Counted from the stretch's first letter, positions 50,981 to 59,826 are shown. The stretch: DNA of 64,000 nt from Eikenella glucosivorans (GCF_016025525.2 NZ_JACSGR010000005.1:189891-253890); one strand, 5' to 3'. Program-made: numbers and translations. Notes: generated by a model from the sequence alone, not told the origin.

Positions 50981-51008
50981 ATATGGGTTTGGAAGGTGCT
51001 TTGTCAAG
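50981..51008 (-). promoter_or_regulatory. sigma-32 promoter of clpB
   Basis: On the minus strand CTTGACA, 13 bases, ACCCATAT, versus consensus CTTGAAA-N13-CCCCATNT; two mismatches. It lies 39 bases before the start codon. Confidence 0.7.
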
Positions 51009-51211
51009 GCGGAATCTGCCATTTTTATCAGCCGTAAACGCAATTCTTTCTGTTAGCAGGCAATATAACGGTTTGACCTATTTTCGGCAGCAGGCGGCAA
51101 GCCTCAGACGATATAATCCGTATGGCAAAGCAGGCCAATGCCACAGCGAAAGTTAAGTTAATCCGCCATCAATGCTAATATGCCAGCCTCACCCACTAAT
51201 CGGAGCCCACC

Positions 51212-51661
51212 TTGCCCGCCGCCGCACGCATCCAAATCGCCCTGCCGCCGCATTTTGACTTTGCCACCCGCATCACGGTGGAAGTCGGCCACCTCAACTA
51301 CGGCAACCACCTCGCCAATGATGCCGTGCTGCGCATTGTGCACGAAGCCCGCCTGCGCTTTCTCTCTGCGCACGGCTGCACCGAAACCGACGCGTTCGGT
51401 GCAAGCCTGATCATGGCCGATGCCGCCGTGCAATACCGCGCCCAAGCCTTTCACGGCGACGAATTACTGATTCAGGTAGCCCTCGGCGAAATCGGCCGCG
51501 CCGGCTTTCCCCTGTTTGCCAAGCTCACCCGCGAAGCAGACCAAACCGAAATCGCCCGCGTGCAATGCGGCATGGCGTTTTACGACTACACCTCCCAACG
51601 CCTCGCCCGCACCCCCGCTGCCTTCCGCGAACATTTCGCCCGCCCCGGAGCCGCGCCATGA
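51212..51661 (+). CDS. Hotdog-fold acyl-CoA thioesterase family protein
   Basis: A 149-residue protein of the 4-hydroxybenzoyl-CoA thioesterase group. VEVGHLNYGNHLANDAVLRIVHEARLRFL places the catalytic acid/nucleophile in the HLNYGNHLAN stretch; YRAQAFHGDELLIQV is the central hotdog strand. The start is a TTG at 51212 after CGGAGCC, since no ATG in frame fits. Its TGA overlaps the next ATG (ATGA), so xerC is translationally coupled. Confidence 0.82.
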   Translation: MPAAARIQIALPPHFDFATRITVEVGHLNYGNHLANDAVLRIVHEARLRFLSAHGCTETDAFGASLIMADAAVQYRAQAFHGDELLIQVALGEIGRAGFPLFAKLTREADQTEIARVQCGMAFYDYTSQRLARTPAAFREHFARPGAAP

Positions 51662-52575
51662 CCCTGCCGTGGACACAGCAAATCGAGCCCTGGCTGCACA
51701 CCCTGCAGCAGCAAAACCTCTCCGCCCACACCCAAGCCGCCTACCGCCGCGACCTCGCCTGGCTCGCCCGCTTCCAGCCCCAAGCCGAGCTTGGCCGCCC
51801 CCTCTTCACCGCCGCCCTGCGCCAACTCACCCAAGAAGGCCGGCACCCCCGCAGCATCGCCCGCCGCCTCAGCGCCTGGCGGCAATTTTGCCGCTGGCTG
51901 GTGCAAACAGGCTGCCTGAAAGCCGACCCCACCCAGGGCCTCAAAGCCCCCAAAGCCCCCGAACGCCTGCCCAAAGCCGTACCCGCTGAACCGCTCAACC
52001 AACTGCTCGACCAGCCCCCTGAAAACGGGCTCAGCCAGCGCGACCTCGCCATCTTCGAACTGCTCTACGGCAGCGGCCTACGCCTCGCCGAAGCCTGCGC
52101 CCTCAACCTGGCCGACCTAGATTTACAAAGCGGCTGGGTAGCCGTCACCGGCAAAGGCCACAAACAGCGCCACATCCCCCTCACCACCCACAGCATCCGC
52201 GCCATCCAAGGCTACCTGAAAATCAGAATGGCGGTTCCCGGCGAAACCGCACTCTTCACCAGCCGCAGCGGCAAGCGCCTCGGCAGCCGCCAAATCCAAA
52301 AACGCCTGCAACAATTCGCCGCCCAACACGGCAGCCGCCACCTCAGCCCCCACATGCTGCGGCACAGCTACGCCAGCCACCTGCTGCAAAATGCCCGCGA
52401 CATCCGCGCCGTGCAAGAGCTGCTCGGCCACAGCCAGCTCGCAACCACCCAACACTACACCCGCCTCGACTTCGACCACCTTGCCCGCGTGTATGACGAC
52501 GCCCACCCCCGCGCCAAACGCCAATCCGGCACGCCCGAAGGCAGCACCCCGCAAGACGAAAGCGAAACAGATTAA
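51658..52575 (+). CDS. xerC: XerC tyrosine recombinase
   Basis: A 305-residue recombinase that with XerD resolves chromosome dimers at dif. An N-terminal SAM-like domain (SAHTQAAYRRDLAWLARFQP) precedes the catalytic domain: LYGSGLRLAEACAL (first Arg), GKGHKQRHIPL (Lys), SPHMLRHSYASHLLQ (His-x-x-Arg), LLGHSQLATTQHYTR (His and nucleophile Tyr). All catalytic residues are present. An eikDUS (52209-52220) and a Simonsiella-type AGGCTGCCTGAA (51909-51920) lie within, encoding QGYLK and GCLK. Confidence 0.93.
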   Translation: MTLPWTQQIEPWLHTLQQQNLSAHTQAAYRRDLAWLARFQPQAELGRPLFTAALRQLTQEGRHPRSIARRLSAWRQFCRWLVQTGCLKADPTQGLKAPKAPERLPKAVPAEPLNQLLDQPPENGLSQRDLAIFELLYGSGLRLAEACALNLADLDLQSGWVAVTGKGHKQRHIPLTTHSIRAIQGYLKIRMAVPGETALFTSRSGKRLGSRQIQKRLQQFAAQHGSRHLSPHMLRHSYASHLLQNARDIRAVQELLGHSQLATTQHYTRLDFDHLARVYDDAHPRAKRQSGTPEGSTPQDESETD

Positions 52576-52927
52576 CGCCCGGCCAAAGCAATAAAAGGCT
52601 ACCTGAAAATTTTAGCTTCGCAGAAACCCGCGGAGCTCGTTTTAACTTCGTTGAAGCTTGCGCTTTCAGGTAGCCTCATTATCGGCGAACTATGCGGACA
52701 ATTCGCAAGGGACGCCCATTCCAGCGCAAACGGCAGGGTGTGCACGAATAGGATTAGAGTGGAAACAGATGCGGCTTTCAAAACCAGACGAGCGACAGAA
52801 GGAAAAGAAATGAATGGCTGGGAAGGAACTGGTCCTTCCATTCCAACATAAAAATACAAGGATTTATCCATCCTCATACAGTGAAACCAACAACAGCATT
52901 TCCTAGCCAAATGAAAAGGAATACACC
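52576..52927. other. 352-base gap between xerC and an orphan gene
   Basis: An eikDUS pair (52596-52607, 52665-52676) encloses a one-mismatch copy of the second repeat (52610-52629) and a further GTTTTAACTTCGTTGAAGC hairpin. From about 52680 base composition becomes lower in GC; the stretch to 52927 shows no convincing frame and probably belongs with the AT-rich gene after it. Confidence 0.5.
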
Positions 52928-53371
52928 ATGAAGTTAATTTTTAGAAATATATATTCAGAAGGATGGAAAGAATATATGCATGATGCCATTTCTTATCATG
53001 CTGTTAAAGATAAATTTGATGGATATCCTGCTGGAGATTCTGATTTTGAAGAGGAAAAAATGCTGGGTATATATTTATATGAACTAAGAATGATTGATGT
53101 AGTAAAATCCATTTTGCATAAACTTAAAAATCCTCTTGCAAAAACTGGATTGGTTGGCTCTGAATCATGGTATGCAGAAATTATCGATGATAAAGTGAAG
53201 ATGCAATTTGCATTTGCATCGGAAGATCCGGAGGATGAGGATTATCAACCGATATTATTCCTCCCTCGCAAGGAGGTGGCCTATGCCATGGGAAAATGGC
53301 TGGCATTCCTGCAACGGGATATTGACCCAAACTATTCAGAAATCATCGATACCGAAGAGGCCTATCGCTAG
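52928..53371 (+). CDS. AT-rich orphan protein, immunity-like
   Basis: A 147-residue acidic cytosolic protein (MKLIFRNIYSEGWKEYMHDA, DYQPILFLPRKEVAYAMGKW). Codon use is strikingly AT-rich (runs of ATA, AAA, TTT) against GC-ending neighbours, so it is probably acquired. Small acidic AT-rich proteins of this kind are often immunity proteins left from polymorphic toxin loci such as maf or cdi in Neisseriaceae, but no toxin gene is adjacent and I do not recognise the family. Confidence 0.6.
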   Translation: MKLIFRNIYSEGWKEYMHDAISYHAVKDKFDGYPAGDSDFEEEKMLGIYLYELRMIDVVKSILHKLKNPLAKTGLVGSESWYAEIIDDKVKMQFAFASEDPEDEDYQPILFLPRKEVAYAMGKWLAFLQRDIDPNYSEIIDTEEAYR

Positions 53372-53422
53372 CTTGCTCTATTCTTTAACAAGCTCACACT
53401 TTGAGTATCCAAACCCAAAAGA

Positions 53423-53454
53423 AGGCTACCTGAAAAACAAATTTCAGGTAGCCC
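53423..53454 (+). terminator. eikDUS hairpin after the orphan gene
   Basis: AGGCTACCTGAA (53423-53434), eight-base loop, TTCAGGTAGCCC (53443-53454). Confidence 0.65.
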
Positions 53455-53525
53455 CTAACCCCTCATCCCAACACCAATCCGCTATATAATCCCCCCTTTC
53501 CATCCCCAACCCACCCCGCCACACC

Positions 53526-54425
53526 ATGTTCACCCAAGCCCGCCAACACCTCCGCACCCCGCGCGACCTCCTGCGCTTCTGCACCAGCCGCTTCAACCAA
53601 GCCCGCCTCAGCTTTGGCCACGGCAGCGACAACGCCCACGACGAAGCCGCCTACCTCATCCTCCACACCTTAAACCTCCCGCTCGATACCCTCGAGCCCT
53701 ATCTCGACGCCGCCCTCCTGCCGCAAGAAATCGACGCCGTGCTCAGCCTCGCCGAACGCCGCATAAACGAACGCCTCCCCATGCCCTACCTCACCCGCCA
53801 AGCCTGGCAGGGCGATTTCGAATTTTATGTAGACGAACGCGTGCTCATCCCCCGCTCCTTCATCTACGAAATGCTCGGCGAACCCATTGCCCTGTGGACA
53901 AATGAAACCGGCCCCATCCGCCGCGTGCTCGACCTCTGTACCGGCAGCGGCTGCCTCGCCATCCAAGCCGCCCATCATTACCCTGATGCCCAAATCGACG
54001 CCGCCGACCTCAGCCCGGAAGCCCTCGAAGTGGCCACCATCAACGTGGAAAACTACGGCCTCGAAGAACGCATCCGCCTCATCCAAAGCGACCTCTTCGC
54101 CAATCTTTCCGGCACCTACGACCTCATCATCTCCAACCCGCCCTATGTCAACGCCGAAAGCGTGGCCGCCCTGCCCGCCGAATACCTGCACGAGCCCGAA
54201 ATGGCGCTCGGCAGCGGCGAAGACGGCCTCGACGCCACCCGCCAAATCCTCAAGCAAGCCGCCCAGTTCCTCAATCCGCGCGGTGTGCTGCTCGTAGAAA
54301 TCGGCCACAACCGGGCCACCCTCGAAGCCGCCCGCCCCGACCTACCCTTCTTCTGGCCCGAACAGAGCGACGGCGGCAGCAGCGTTTTCCTGCTCACCCG
54401 CGAGCAGCTGCTCGGCGAAGAATAA
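53526..54425 (+). CDS. prmB: PrmB, ribosomal protein L3 glutamine methyltransferase
   Basis: A 299-residue SAM-dependent enzyme that methylates Gln150 of L3. It has an N-terminal helical domain (to about 110), VLDLCTGSGCLAIQAAHHYP (SAM motif I) and IISNPPYVNAESVAALPAEY (NPPY, glutamine pocket). EPEMALGSGEDGLDATRQIL separates PrmB from PrmC. The ATG has no obvious ribosome site nearby; gene length and the family start (FTQARQHLRTPRDLLRFCTS) support it. Confidence 0.92.
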   Translation: MFTQARQHLRTPRDLLRFCTSRFNQARLSFGHGSDNAHDEAAYLILHTLNLPLDTLEPYLDAALLPQEIDAVLSLAERRINERLPMPYLTRQAWQGDFEFYVDERVLIPRSFIYEMLGEPIALWTNETGPIRRVLDLCTGSGCLAIQAAHHYPDAQIDAADLSPEALEVATINVENYGLEERIRLIQSDLFANLSGTYDLIISNPPYVNAESVAALPAEYLHEPEMALGSGEDGLDATRQILKQAAQFLNPRGVLLVEIGHNRATLEAARPDLPFFWPEQSDGGSSVFLLTREQLLGEE

Positions 54426-54456
54426 ACCCGTTCCCAGCCCGCCCTCAATCACAGAA

Positions 54457-54542
54457 AGGCTACCTGAAAACCACACAACCGGCACAGCACGACTTGCCGC
54501 AACATGCTACCTGAAACGAATACCCGCCTTTTCAGGTAGCCT
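54457..54542. repeat. eikDUS pair with a degenerate third copy
   Basis: AGGCTACCTGAA (54457-54468), ATGCTACCTGAA (54504-54515) and TTCAGGTAGCCT (54531-54542) between prmB and an SDR gene. Confidence 0.7.
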
Positions 54543-54661
54543 TTCGCCCGCCGCCATCAGCATCCGCAATATCCCCTATACCGATTGCCGATTTCCCGGC
54601 CGCCCCATATCGCGCTATCATGCACCGTATCCCCTTCACCCTCTCCCGAAAGGAAAGCATC

Positions 54662-55414
54662 ATGCAAAACAATATCCAAGGCAAAGTCGTCATCATCACC
54701 GGCGCCTCCAGCGGCATCGGCGAAGCCACCGCCTACAAACTCGCCGAAAACGGCGCCAAACTGGTGCTCGGCGCACGCCGCGAAGACAAGCTCCAAGCCA
54801 TTGCCGACAAAATCAAAGCCAACGGCGGCGAAGCCGTGTATCGCGCCACCGACGTGGTTAATCCCGACGACAGCAAAGCACTGGTGGCGCTGGCCAAACA
54901 AACCTTCGGCAAAGTCGATGCCATTTTCCTCAACGCCGGCCTGATGCCCAGCTCGCCCCTCTCCGCGCTGGAAACCGCCAACTGGAACGCCATGATCGAC
55001 GTAAACATCAAAGGCGTGCTCAACGGCATTGCCGCCGTGCTGCCCGAATTTGAAGCGCAAAAATCCGGCCATATCATCACCACCTCCTCCGTGGCCGGCC
55101 TGAAAGCCTACCCCGGCGCCGCCGTGTACTGCGGCACCAAATGGGCAGTGAAAGCCATCATGGAATCGCTGCGCATGGAATCCGCACAAGCCGGCACCCA
55201 CATCCGCACCGCCACCATCTATCCGGCCGCCGTACAATCCGAGCTGGTGGACCACATCACCAATGCCGACACCTCCAAAGGCTACCGCGAGCTCTACGAC
55301 AACTACGAAATCCCCGCCGAACGCGTGGCCAGCGTGGTTGCCTTCGCCATCGGCCAGCCCGCCGACACCAATGTGAGCGAGTTCACCATCGGCCCGACCA
55401 CGCAGCCTTGGTAA
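54662..55414 (+). CDS. Short-chain dehydrogenase/reductase
   Basis: A 250-residue classical SDR: VIITGASSGIGEATAYKLAE, LGARREDKL (NADPH-type), NAGLMPSSPL, ITTSSVAGLKAYPG (Ser) and AVYCGTKWAVKAIMESL (YxxxK). The start at 54662 has AAAGGAAAGC. It resembles the YdfG-like / clavaldehyde-type reductases common across bacteria. Unlike the SDRs in 22-29 kb it is in normal eikDUS surroundings and looks native. Confidence 0.9.
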   Translation: MQNNIQGKVVIITGASSGIGEATAYKLAENGAKLVLGARREDKLQAIADKIKANGGEAVYRATDVVNPDDSKALVALAKQTFGKVDAIFLNAGLMPSSPLSALETANWNAMIDVNIKGVLNGIAAVLPEFEAQKSGHIITTSSVAGLKAYPGAAVYCGTKWAVKAIMESLRMESAQAGTHIRTATIYPAAVQSELVDHITNADTSKGYRELYDNYEIPAERVASVVAFAIGQPADTNVSEFTIGPTTQPW

Positions 55415-55478
55415 CCCGGCTTCAACCTTTTCCGGATACTTGCCTGAAGATTCCCAGCTCTGGGCAAAACAACCAAAC

Positions 55479-55524
55479 AGGCTACCTGAAAACCACCGTG
55501 CTTCGGTTCGTTTTCAGGTAGCCT
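55479..55524. terminator. eikDUS pair between SDR and uppS
   Basis: ACAGGCTACCTGAAAAC (from 55477) and GTTTTCAGGTAGCCTGT (to 55526), a 17-bp stem between convergent genes. Confidence 0.8.
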
Positions 55525-55554
55525 GTTTTTGCCTCTGCGGCAGTAAAGTTTGCG

Positions 55555-56301
55555 TTATGCCCGCTGCTGGTCTGGCGGCAGCTGTTCGCTGGTGCGGCCG
55601 AAGCGGCGTTCGCGCACGCGGAAGGAAGCGATGGCCCGGTCGAACTCGGCGGCATCGAAATCGGGCCACAGGGCGTCGGTAAAATAAAATTCGGCGTAGG
55701 CCATCTGCCAGAGCATGAAGTTGCTGATGCGGGTTTCGCCGCCGGTGCGGATGAATAGGTCGGGCTCGGGGGCTTCAGCCAGGGAGAGGCGCTGCGAGAG
55801 GTCTTCTTCGGTGATTTCGCGTTTGCCTTCGGCAATCAGTTGGTTGGCGGCTTGCAGGATGTCCCAGCGGCCGCCGTAGTCGGCGGCCACGGTGAGGGTG
55901 AGGCCGGTGTTGGCGGCGGTGAGCGCTTCGGCGGCTTCGATGCCGGCCACAATAGCGGCGGGGAAACGGCTGCGGTTGCCGATGATTTTGAGCCGCATAT
56001 TGTTTTCGTGCATTTTGGCCACTTTCACTTCGAGCGCCTGCAGGAAGAGTTTCATCAGGAAGGAAACTTCGTCTTCGGGGCGGCGCCAGTTTTCGGTGGA
56101 AAAGGCAAACACGGTGAGGTATTCCACGCCGAGCTCGATGCAGCGGGCGGCGAGGTTTTCCAATGCGGTCACGCCGCGTTTGTGCCCCATCACGCGCGGC
56201 AGCAGGCGTTTTTTGGCCCAGCGGCCGTTGCCGTCCATGATGACACAGACGTGGCGCGGGATATTGGTGCGCTCGGGGATGGTTTGGGTGCTGCTGCTCA
56301 T
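55555..56301 (-). CDS. uppS: UppS, undecaprenyl diphosphate synthase
   Basis: A 248-residue cis-prenyltransferase making the lipid carrier for peptidoglycan and O-antigen. HVCVIMDGNGRWAKKR is the diphosphate-binding signature, VEYLTVFAFSTENWRRPEDE and PDLFIRTGGETRISNFMLWQ follow, and YFTDALWPDF the chain-length region. Length and motifs are normal. In many bacteria it precedes cdsA and dxr; here it stands alone. Confidence 0.94.
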   Translation of the reverse strand: MSSSTQTIPERTNIPRHVCVIMDGNGRWAKKRLLPRVMGHKRGVTALENLAARCIELGVEYLTVFAFSTENWRRPEDEVSFLMKLFLQALEVKVAKMHENNMRLKIIGNRSRFPAAIVAGIEAAEALTAANTGLTLTVAADYGGRWDILQAANQLIAEGKREITEEDLSQRLSLAEAPEPDLFIRTGGETRISNFMLWQMAYAEFYFTDALWPDFDAAEFDRAIASFRVRERRFGRTSEQLPPDQQRA

Positions 56302-56386
56302 GTTTGTCCTCGGGCGGGTTAGCCGCCGGTTGTTTGCGGGAGTTGGTTTGGCTGTTTGGAAACCGGAATTTTGGCTTTGCCGGTTT

Positions 56387-56422
56387 TTCAGGTAGCCTCA
56401 AGCGGATAAGGGGCTACCTGAA
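56387..56422. terminator. eikDUS pair between uppS and adk
   Basis: TTCAGGTAGCCT (56387-56398) and GGGCTACCTGAA (56411-56422), loop 12; right arm varies at its first base. Confidence 0.6.
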
Positions 56423-56446
56423 AATGTTTCCGTCAAATGAAAAGCC

Positions 56447-57094
56447 TTATTTGCCCAGGGCAGACAATACGGCGGCTTTCACGCTCTCCACGGGCTGGGT
56501 GCCGTCGATTTTGATGTATTTGGGGGCATTGCTGCCGGTGAGCCGGCTGTAGAAGCCGATGAGCACGGCGGTTTGCTTGTGGTACACATCCAGGCGGTTT
56601 TTCACGGTTTCTTCGCGGTCGTCGTCGCGCTGGATGAGGTCTTCGCCGGTGATGTCGTCTTTGCCGGCCACTTTGGGCGGGTTATGGCGGATATGGTAGG
56701 TGCGGCCGGAGGGCAGGTGCACGCGGCGGCCGGCCATGCGCTCGAGGATGACGGCGTCGGGCACGTCGATTTCCACCACGGCATCCAGCAGCACGCCGGC
56801 CTCTTGCATGGCTTCGGCCTGCGCCAGAGTGCGCGGGAAGCCGTCGAACAAAAAGCCGTTTTGGCAATCGGCCTGGGCGATGCGCTCTTTCACCATGCCG
56901 ATGATGATGTCGTCGCGCACCAGGCCGCCGGCATCCATAATCTTTTTGGCTTCCAAGCCCAGCGGGGTGCCGGCTTTGATGGCGGCGCGTAGCATGTCGC
57001 CGGTGGAAATCTGCGGAATGCCGAAGGCAGCGGTGATGAATTGGGCCTGGGTGCCTTTGCCGGCGCCGGGTGCGCCGAGTAGCAAGATTTTCAT
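56447..57094 (-). CDS. adk: Adenylate kinase
   Basis: A 215-residue nucleotide kinase balancing ATP, ADP and AMP. MKILLLGAPGAGKGTQAQFI is the P-loop start; GFLFDGFPRTLAQAEAMQEA the AMP-binding and signature stretch, and RRVHLPSGRTYHIRHNPPKV the long-type LID. The residues where some family members hold zinc are not Cys. Start at 57094 after AAAGGACGAAACC; an in-frame extension to 57232 is not coding-like. Confidence 0.95.
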   Translation of the reverse strand: MKILLLGAPGAGKGTQAQFITAAFGIPQISTGDMLRAAIKAGTPLGLEAKKIMDAGGLVRDDIIIGMVKERIAQADCQNGFLFDGFPRTLAQAEAMQEAGVLLDAVVEIDVPDAVILERMAGRRVHLPSGRTYHIRHNPPKVAGKDDITGEDLIQRDDDREETVKNRLDVYHKQTAVLIGFYSRLTGSNAPKYIKIDGTQPVESVKAAVLSALGK

Positions 57095-57175
57095 GGTTTC
57101 GTCCTTTATTTGATTGAAAAACAGGAAAAAGCAAAATTTTGAGGCTACCTGAAAACGATGTTTCCGAAGGAAGCT

Positions 57176-57195
57176 GAGTTTCTGCGGCGCTAAAA
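57176..57195 (+). repeat. copy of dispersed motif GAGTTTCTGCGAAGCTAAAA
   Basis: GAGTTTCTGCGGCGCTAAAA, two mismatches, following eikDUS at 57142-57153 after a GAAGGAAGC stretch also seen beside the copy at 3634. A second eikDUS is at 57320-57331. Confidence 0.5.
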
Positions 57196-57376
57196 TCGCA
57201 AACCGCCAGCTTTTCGCGCAGTTTTGCGGCATCGGCGCCCGTTTGCCGCGCAGTTTAGAGCCCCCGCCGCAAAAAATCCAGCTTTTGCCGCCGTTTCCCC
57301 TTCTGTGCCCAGCCTAGAAAGGCTACCTGAAAAGCATTACAATCCCGCTCCACATTCACCCAGCAACGAGACCGCC

Positions 57377-58525
57377 ATGCCCAAAATCAGCAGCAGCTTC
57401 GATGCCGGCGCCATCACCGTCATCGACAGCGCCGACAGCCAAAACATTCGCCTCGCCCTGCGCGGCGACAATGCCGCCCCATTCAGCCAGTGGTTCTACT
57501 TCCGATTACAGGGCGCCGCCTACCAGCCCTGCCGCATCCACATTGAAAACGCCGGTGCCGCCAGCTACCCCGAAGGCTGGGAAGGCTACCAAGCCACCGC
57601 CTCCTACGACCGCAGCAACTGGTTCCGCGTGCCCACCCGATATGAAAACGGCGTGCTCACCATCGAACACACCCCCCTGGCCGGCAGCGTGTACTACGCC
57701 TATTTCGAGCCCTATTCCCACGAACAGCACCTCAACCTGCTCGGCGATGCCCAAGGCAGCGGCCTGTGCCAAATCGACGACCTCGGCAGCACCCTGCAAG
57801 GCCGCGACCTCAACCTGCTCACCATCGGCCACCAGGCCGCCAGCGACCTCAAAATCTGGCTCATCGCCCGCCAGCACCCCGGCGAAAGCATGGCCGAATG
57901 GTTTATCGAAGGTTTCCTCTCCCGCCTGCTCGACCACCAAGACCCCACCGCCCGCGCCCTGCTCGACTGCGCCACCTTCTACGTCGTCCCCAACATGAAC
58001 CCCGACGGCGCCAGCCTTGGCAACCAACGCACCAACGCCGCCGGCGCCGACCTCAACCGCGAATGGCAAAGCCCCAGCCCCGAGCACAGCCCCGAAGTGT
58101 ATGCCGTGCGCCGGAAAATGCACGAAACCGGCGTTGATCTCTTCCTCGATATCCACGGCGAAGAAGCCCTGCCTTATGTGTTCGTATCCGGCGCCGAAGG
58201 CAACCCCTCCTACAGCCCCCGCATCGCCGCGCTCGAAGCCGCCTTCAAAACTGCCTTGCAGCAAGCCAGCCCCGATTTCCAAGACGAACACGGCTACCCC
58301 AAAGCCGCCCCCGGCCAAGCCAACCCCGCCATCGCCAAATCCTATGTGGGCGAAACTTTCGGCTGCCTCTCCTACACCCTCGAAATGCCCTTCAAAGACA
58401 ACGTCAACCTCCCCGATGACGACTTCGGCTGGAACGGCCAACGCTCCCTGCGCCTGGGCGAAGCCATGCTCAGCGCCATCCTCGCCGTCTGCCCCCAACT
58501 GCGCCCCGCAGGCGAAACCGAATGA
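57377..58525 (+). CDS. M14-type cytosolic carboxypeptidase
   Basis: A 382-residue zinc carboxypeptidase of the AGBL/Nna1-like subfamily. The N-terminal beta domain (ISSSFDAGAITVIDSADSQN, FSQWFYFRLQG) is typical. RQHPGESMAEWFIEGFL gives the HxxE zinc ligands, DLFLDIHGEEALPYVF the third His, and YTLEMPFKDN the catalytic Glu. Start at 57377 (MPKISSSF). Eukaryotic relatives remove glutamates from tubulin; bacterial substrates are unknown. Its stop overlaps the pgeF start (ATGA). Confidence 0.9.
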   Translation: MPKISSSFDAGAITVIDSADSQNIRLALRGDNAAPFSQWFYFRLQGAAYQPCRIHIENAGAASYPEGWEGYQATASYDRSNWFRVPTRYENGVLTIEHTPLAGSVYYAYFEPYSHEQHLNLLGDAQGSGLCQIDDLGSTLQGRDLNLLTIGHQAASDLKIWLIARQHPGESMAEWFIEGFLSRLLDHQDPTARALLDCATFYVVPNMNPDGASLGNQRTNAAGADLNREWQSPSPEHSPEVYAVRRKMHETGVDLFLDIHGEEALPYVFVSGAEGNPSYSPRIAALEAAFKTALQQASPDFQDEHGYPKAAPGQANPAIAKSYVGETFGCLSYTLEMPFKDNVNLPDDDFGWNGQRSLRLGEAMLSAILAVCPQLRPAGETE

Positions 58526-59313
58526 ACAAACATTTTTCACCCAACAGCCTCGCCGCCGGATTAGGGCTACCTGAAATTTCAGGTAGCCTCCTGCACGCCG
58601 ATTGGCCCGCCCCCGCCAACGTCCGTACCCTCATCACCACCCGCCAAGGCGGCGTCAGCCAAGGCCGCTACGCCAGCCTCAACCTGGGCGATCACGTGGG
58701 CGATGCCCCCGCCGCCGTAGCCGAAAACCGCCGCCGCGTGCAAGTGCACGTTCCCGTGCCGCTCGCCTACCTGCGCCAAGTGCACGGCAACCGCGCCGTG
58801 CCCGCCGCCGAAAGCCTGGCCGCCCCGCCCGAAGCCGACGCCTCCTTCGACCGCAGCGGCCGCGCCGCCTGCGCCGTGATGACCGCCGACTGCCTGCCCG
58901 TCTTATTCTGCAACCGCGCCGGCAGCGCCGTGGCCGCAGCCCATGCCGGCTGGCGCGGGCTCGCCGGCGGCGTGTTGGAAAACACCATCGCCGCCATGCA
59001 AACCCTGCCTGCCGACATCCTCGCCTGGCTCGGCCCCGCCATCGGCCCCGACGCCTTCGAAGTGGGCGCCGACGTACTCACCGCCTTCACACAGGTCGAT
59101 CCTGCCGCCGAAGCCGCCTTCCAGCCCATCGGCAGCAGCAAATACCTCGCCGACATCTACCTGCTCGCCACGCAAATCCTGCGCCGCGCCGGCGTCAGCC
59201 AAATCTACGGCGGCGAACACTGCACCGTGCTCGAGCGCGACCGCTTCTTCTCCTACCGCCGCGACGGCCAAACCGGCCGCATGATCAGCGCCATATGGCT
59301 CAGCCCCGAGTGA
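58522..59313 (+). CDS. pgeF: PgeF, peptidoglycan editing factor (YfiH/DUF152)
   Basis: A 263-residue purine-nucleoside-phosphorylase-like, zinc-dependent amidohydrolase that removes mis-incorporated L-serine from UDP-MurNAc-peptide. DCLPVLFCNRAGSAVAAAHAGWRGLAGGVLE carries the Cys and His ligands; GPAIGPDAFEVGADV follows. The true domain begins near residue 28 (WPAPANVRTLITTRQGGVSQ). The preceding linker is encoded by a complete inverted DUS pair (58564-58589) giving GLPEISGSLL. It is coupled to the M14 gene by ATGA overlap. Confidence 0.92.
   Translation: MNKHFSPNSLAAGLGLPEISGSLLHADWPAPANVRTLITTRQGGVSQGRYASLNLGDHVGDAPAAVAENRRRVQVHVPVPLAYLRQVHGNRAVPAAESLAAPPEADASFDRSGRAACAVMTADCLPVLFCNRAGSAVAAAHAGWRGLAGGVLENTIAAMQTLPADILAWLGPAIGPDAFEVGADVLTAFTQVDPAAEAAFQPIGSSKYLADIYLLATQILRRAGVSQIYGGEHCTVLERDRFFSYRRDGQTGRMISAIWLSPE
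58564..58589. repeat. Inverted DUS pair inside the pgeF coding region
   Basis: GGGCTACCTGAA, two bases, TTCAGGTAGCCT, in frame within codons 15-23 of pgeF. Confidence 0.9.
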
Positions 59314-59385
59314 GCGGGTAAAGGCTACCTGAAAAATTAAACCCCCATAAAATCAAAATCATCAAACAAGGTACAAAGCAACGTT

Positions 59386-59826
59386 ATGAAAGCATTTCTC
59401 TCCTTCCTTCTGCTCGCCATCGCCCTTCCCGCCATCGCCCGGCCGCCCGTCGATTTTTCCGGCCACTGGGTATGGAGGGAAGTTGATGGCCCTATCGACA
59501 ACCAATTCAAGATGAGCCTCGAGCAGCAAGGCAATACGGTAAGCGGCAAATGGTCGCACAGCATCAGCCGTGCCTCCCAAGAAAACGTTCCCGACAGCAG
59601 CGGCAAAGTGCGTGGCATAATCCGCAACGGCAGGATCACTTTGGAATACTGCACCGAAAAAAGCCCTGCCCCCCGATCCAGCCTCTATCCTCCCTGCCCA
59701 CAATACCACTTCTCATTCGGCTATTACGTACTACAGTCCGACGACACACTGATGGAATGCAAAGACAACGGTTTCCGTCCCGAAACCTACATCATATGGC
59801 ATAGGGATAGAAAAATTAGAATATAA
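59386..59826 (+). CDS. Secreted protein, tandem paralogue 1
   Basis: A 146-residue exported protein (MKAFLSFLLLAIALPAIARP signal). After cleavage it starts VDFSGHWVWREVDG. Features shared with the next gene are DFSGxWxWE, QQGNTVSGxWxH, GKVRGxIxxGRxTLEYCTE and PPCPQYxFxGYYVLQSDxxL. The Trp/Gly pattern suggests a lipocalin- or avidin-like beta sandwich with a conserved Cys pair. No ribosome site as good as its neighbours. Function unknown. Confidence 0.72.
   Translation: MKAFLSFLLLAIALPAIARPPVDFSGHWVWREVDGPIDNQFKMSLEQQGNTVSGKWSHSISRASQENVPDSSGKVRGIIRNGRITLEYCTEKSPAPRSSLYPPCPQYHFSFGYYVLQSDDTLMECKDNGFRPETYIIWHRDRKIRI

Noticed and set aside
51909..51920. Simonsiella-type AGGCTGCCTGAA in xerC as a sign of transfer
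   Set aside because: It is one base from eikDUS, the gene otherwise reads as native, and an exact eikDUS is 300 bases away; drift is enough.
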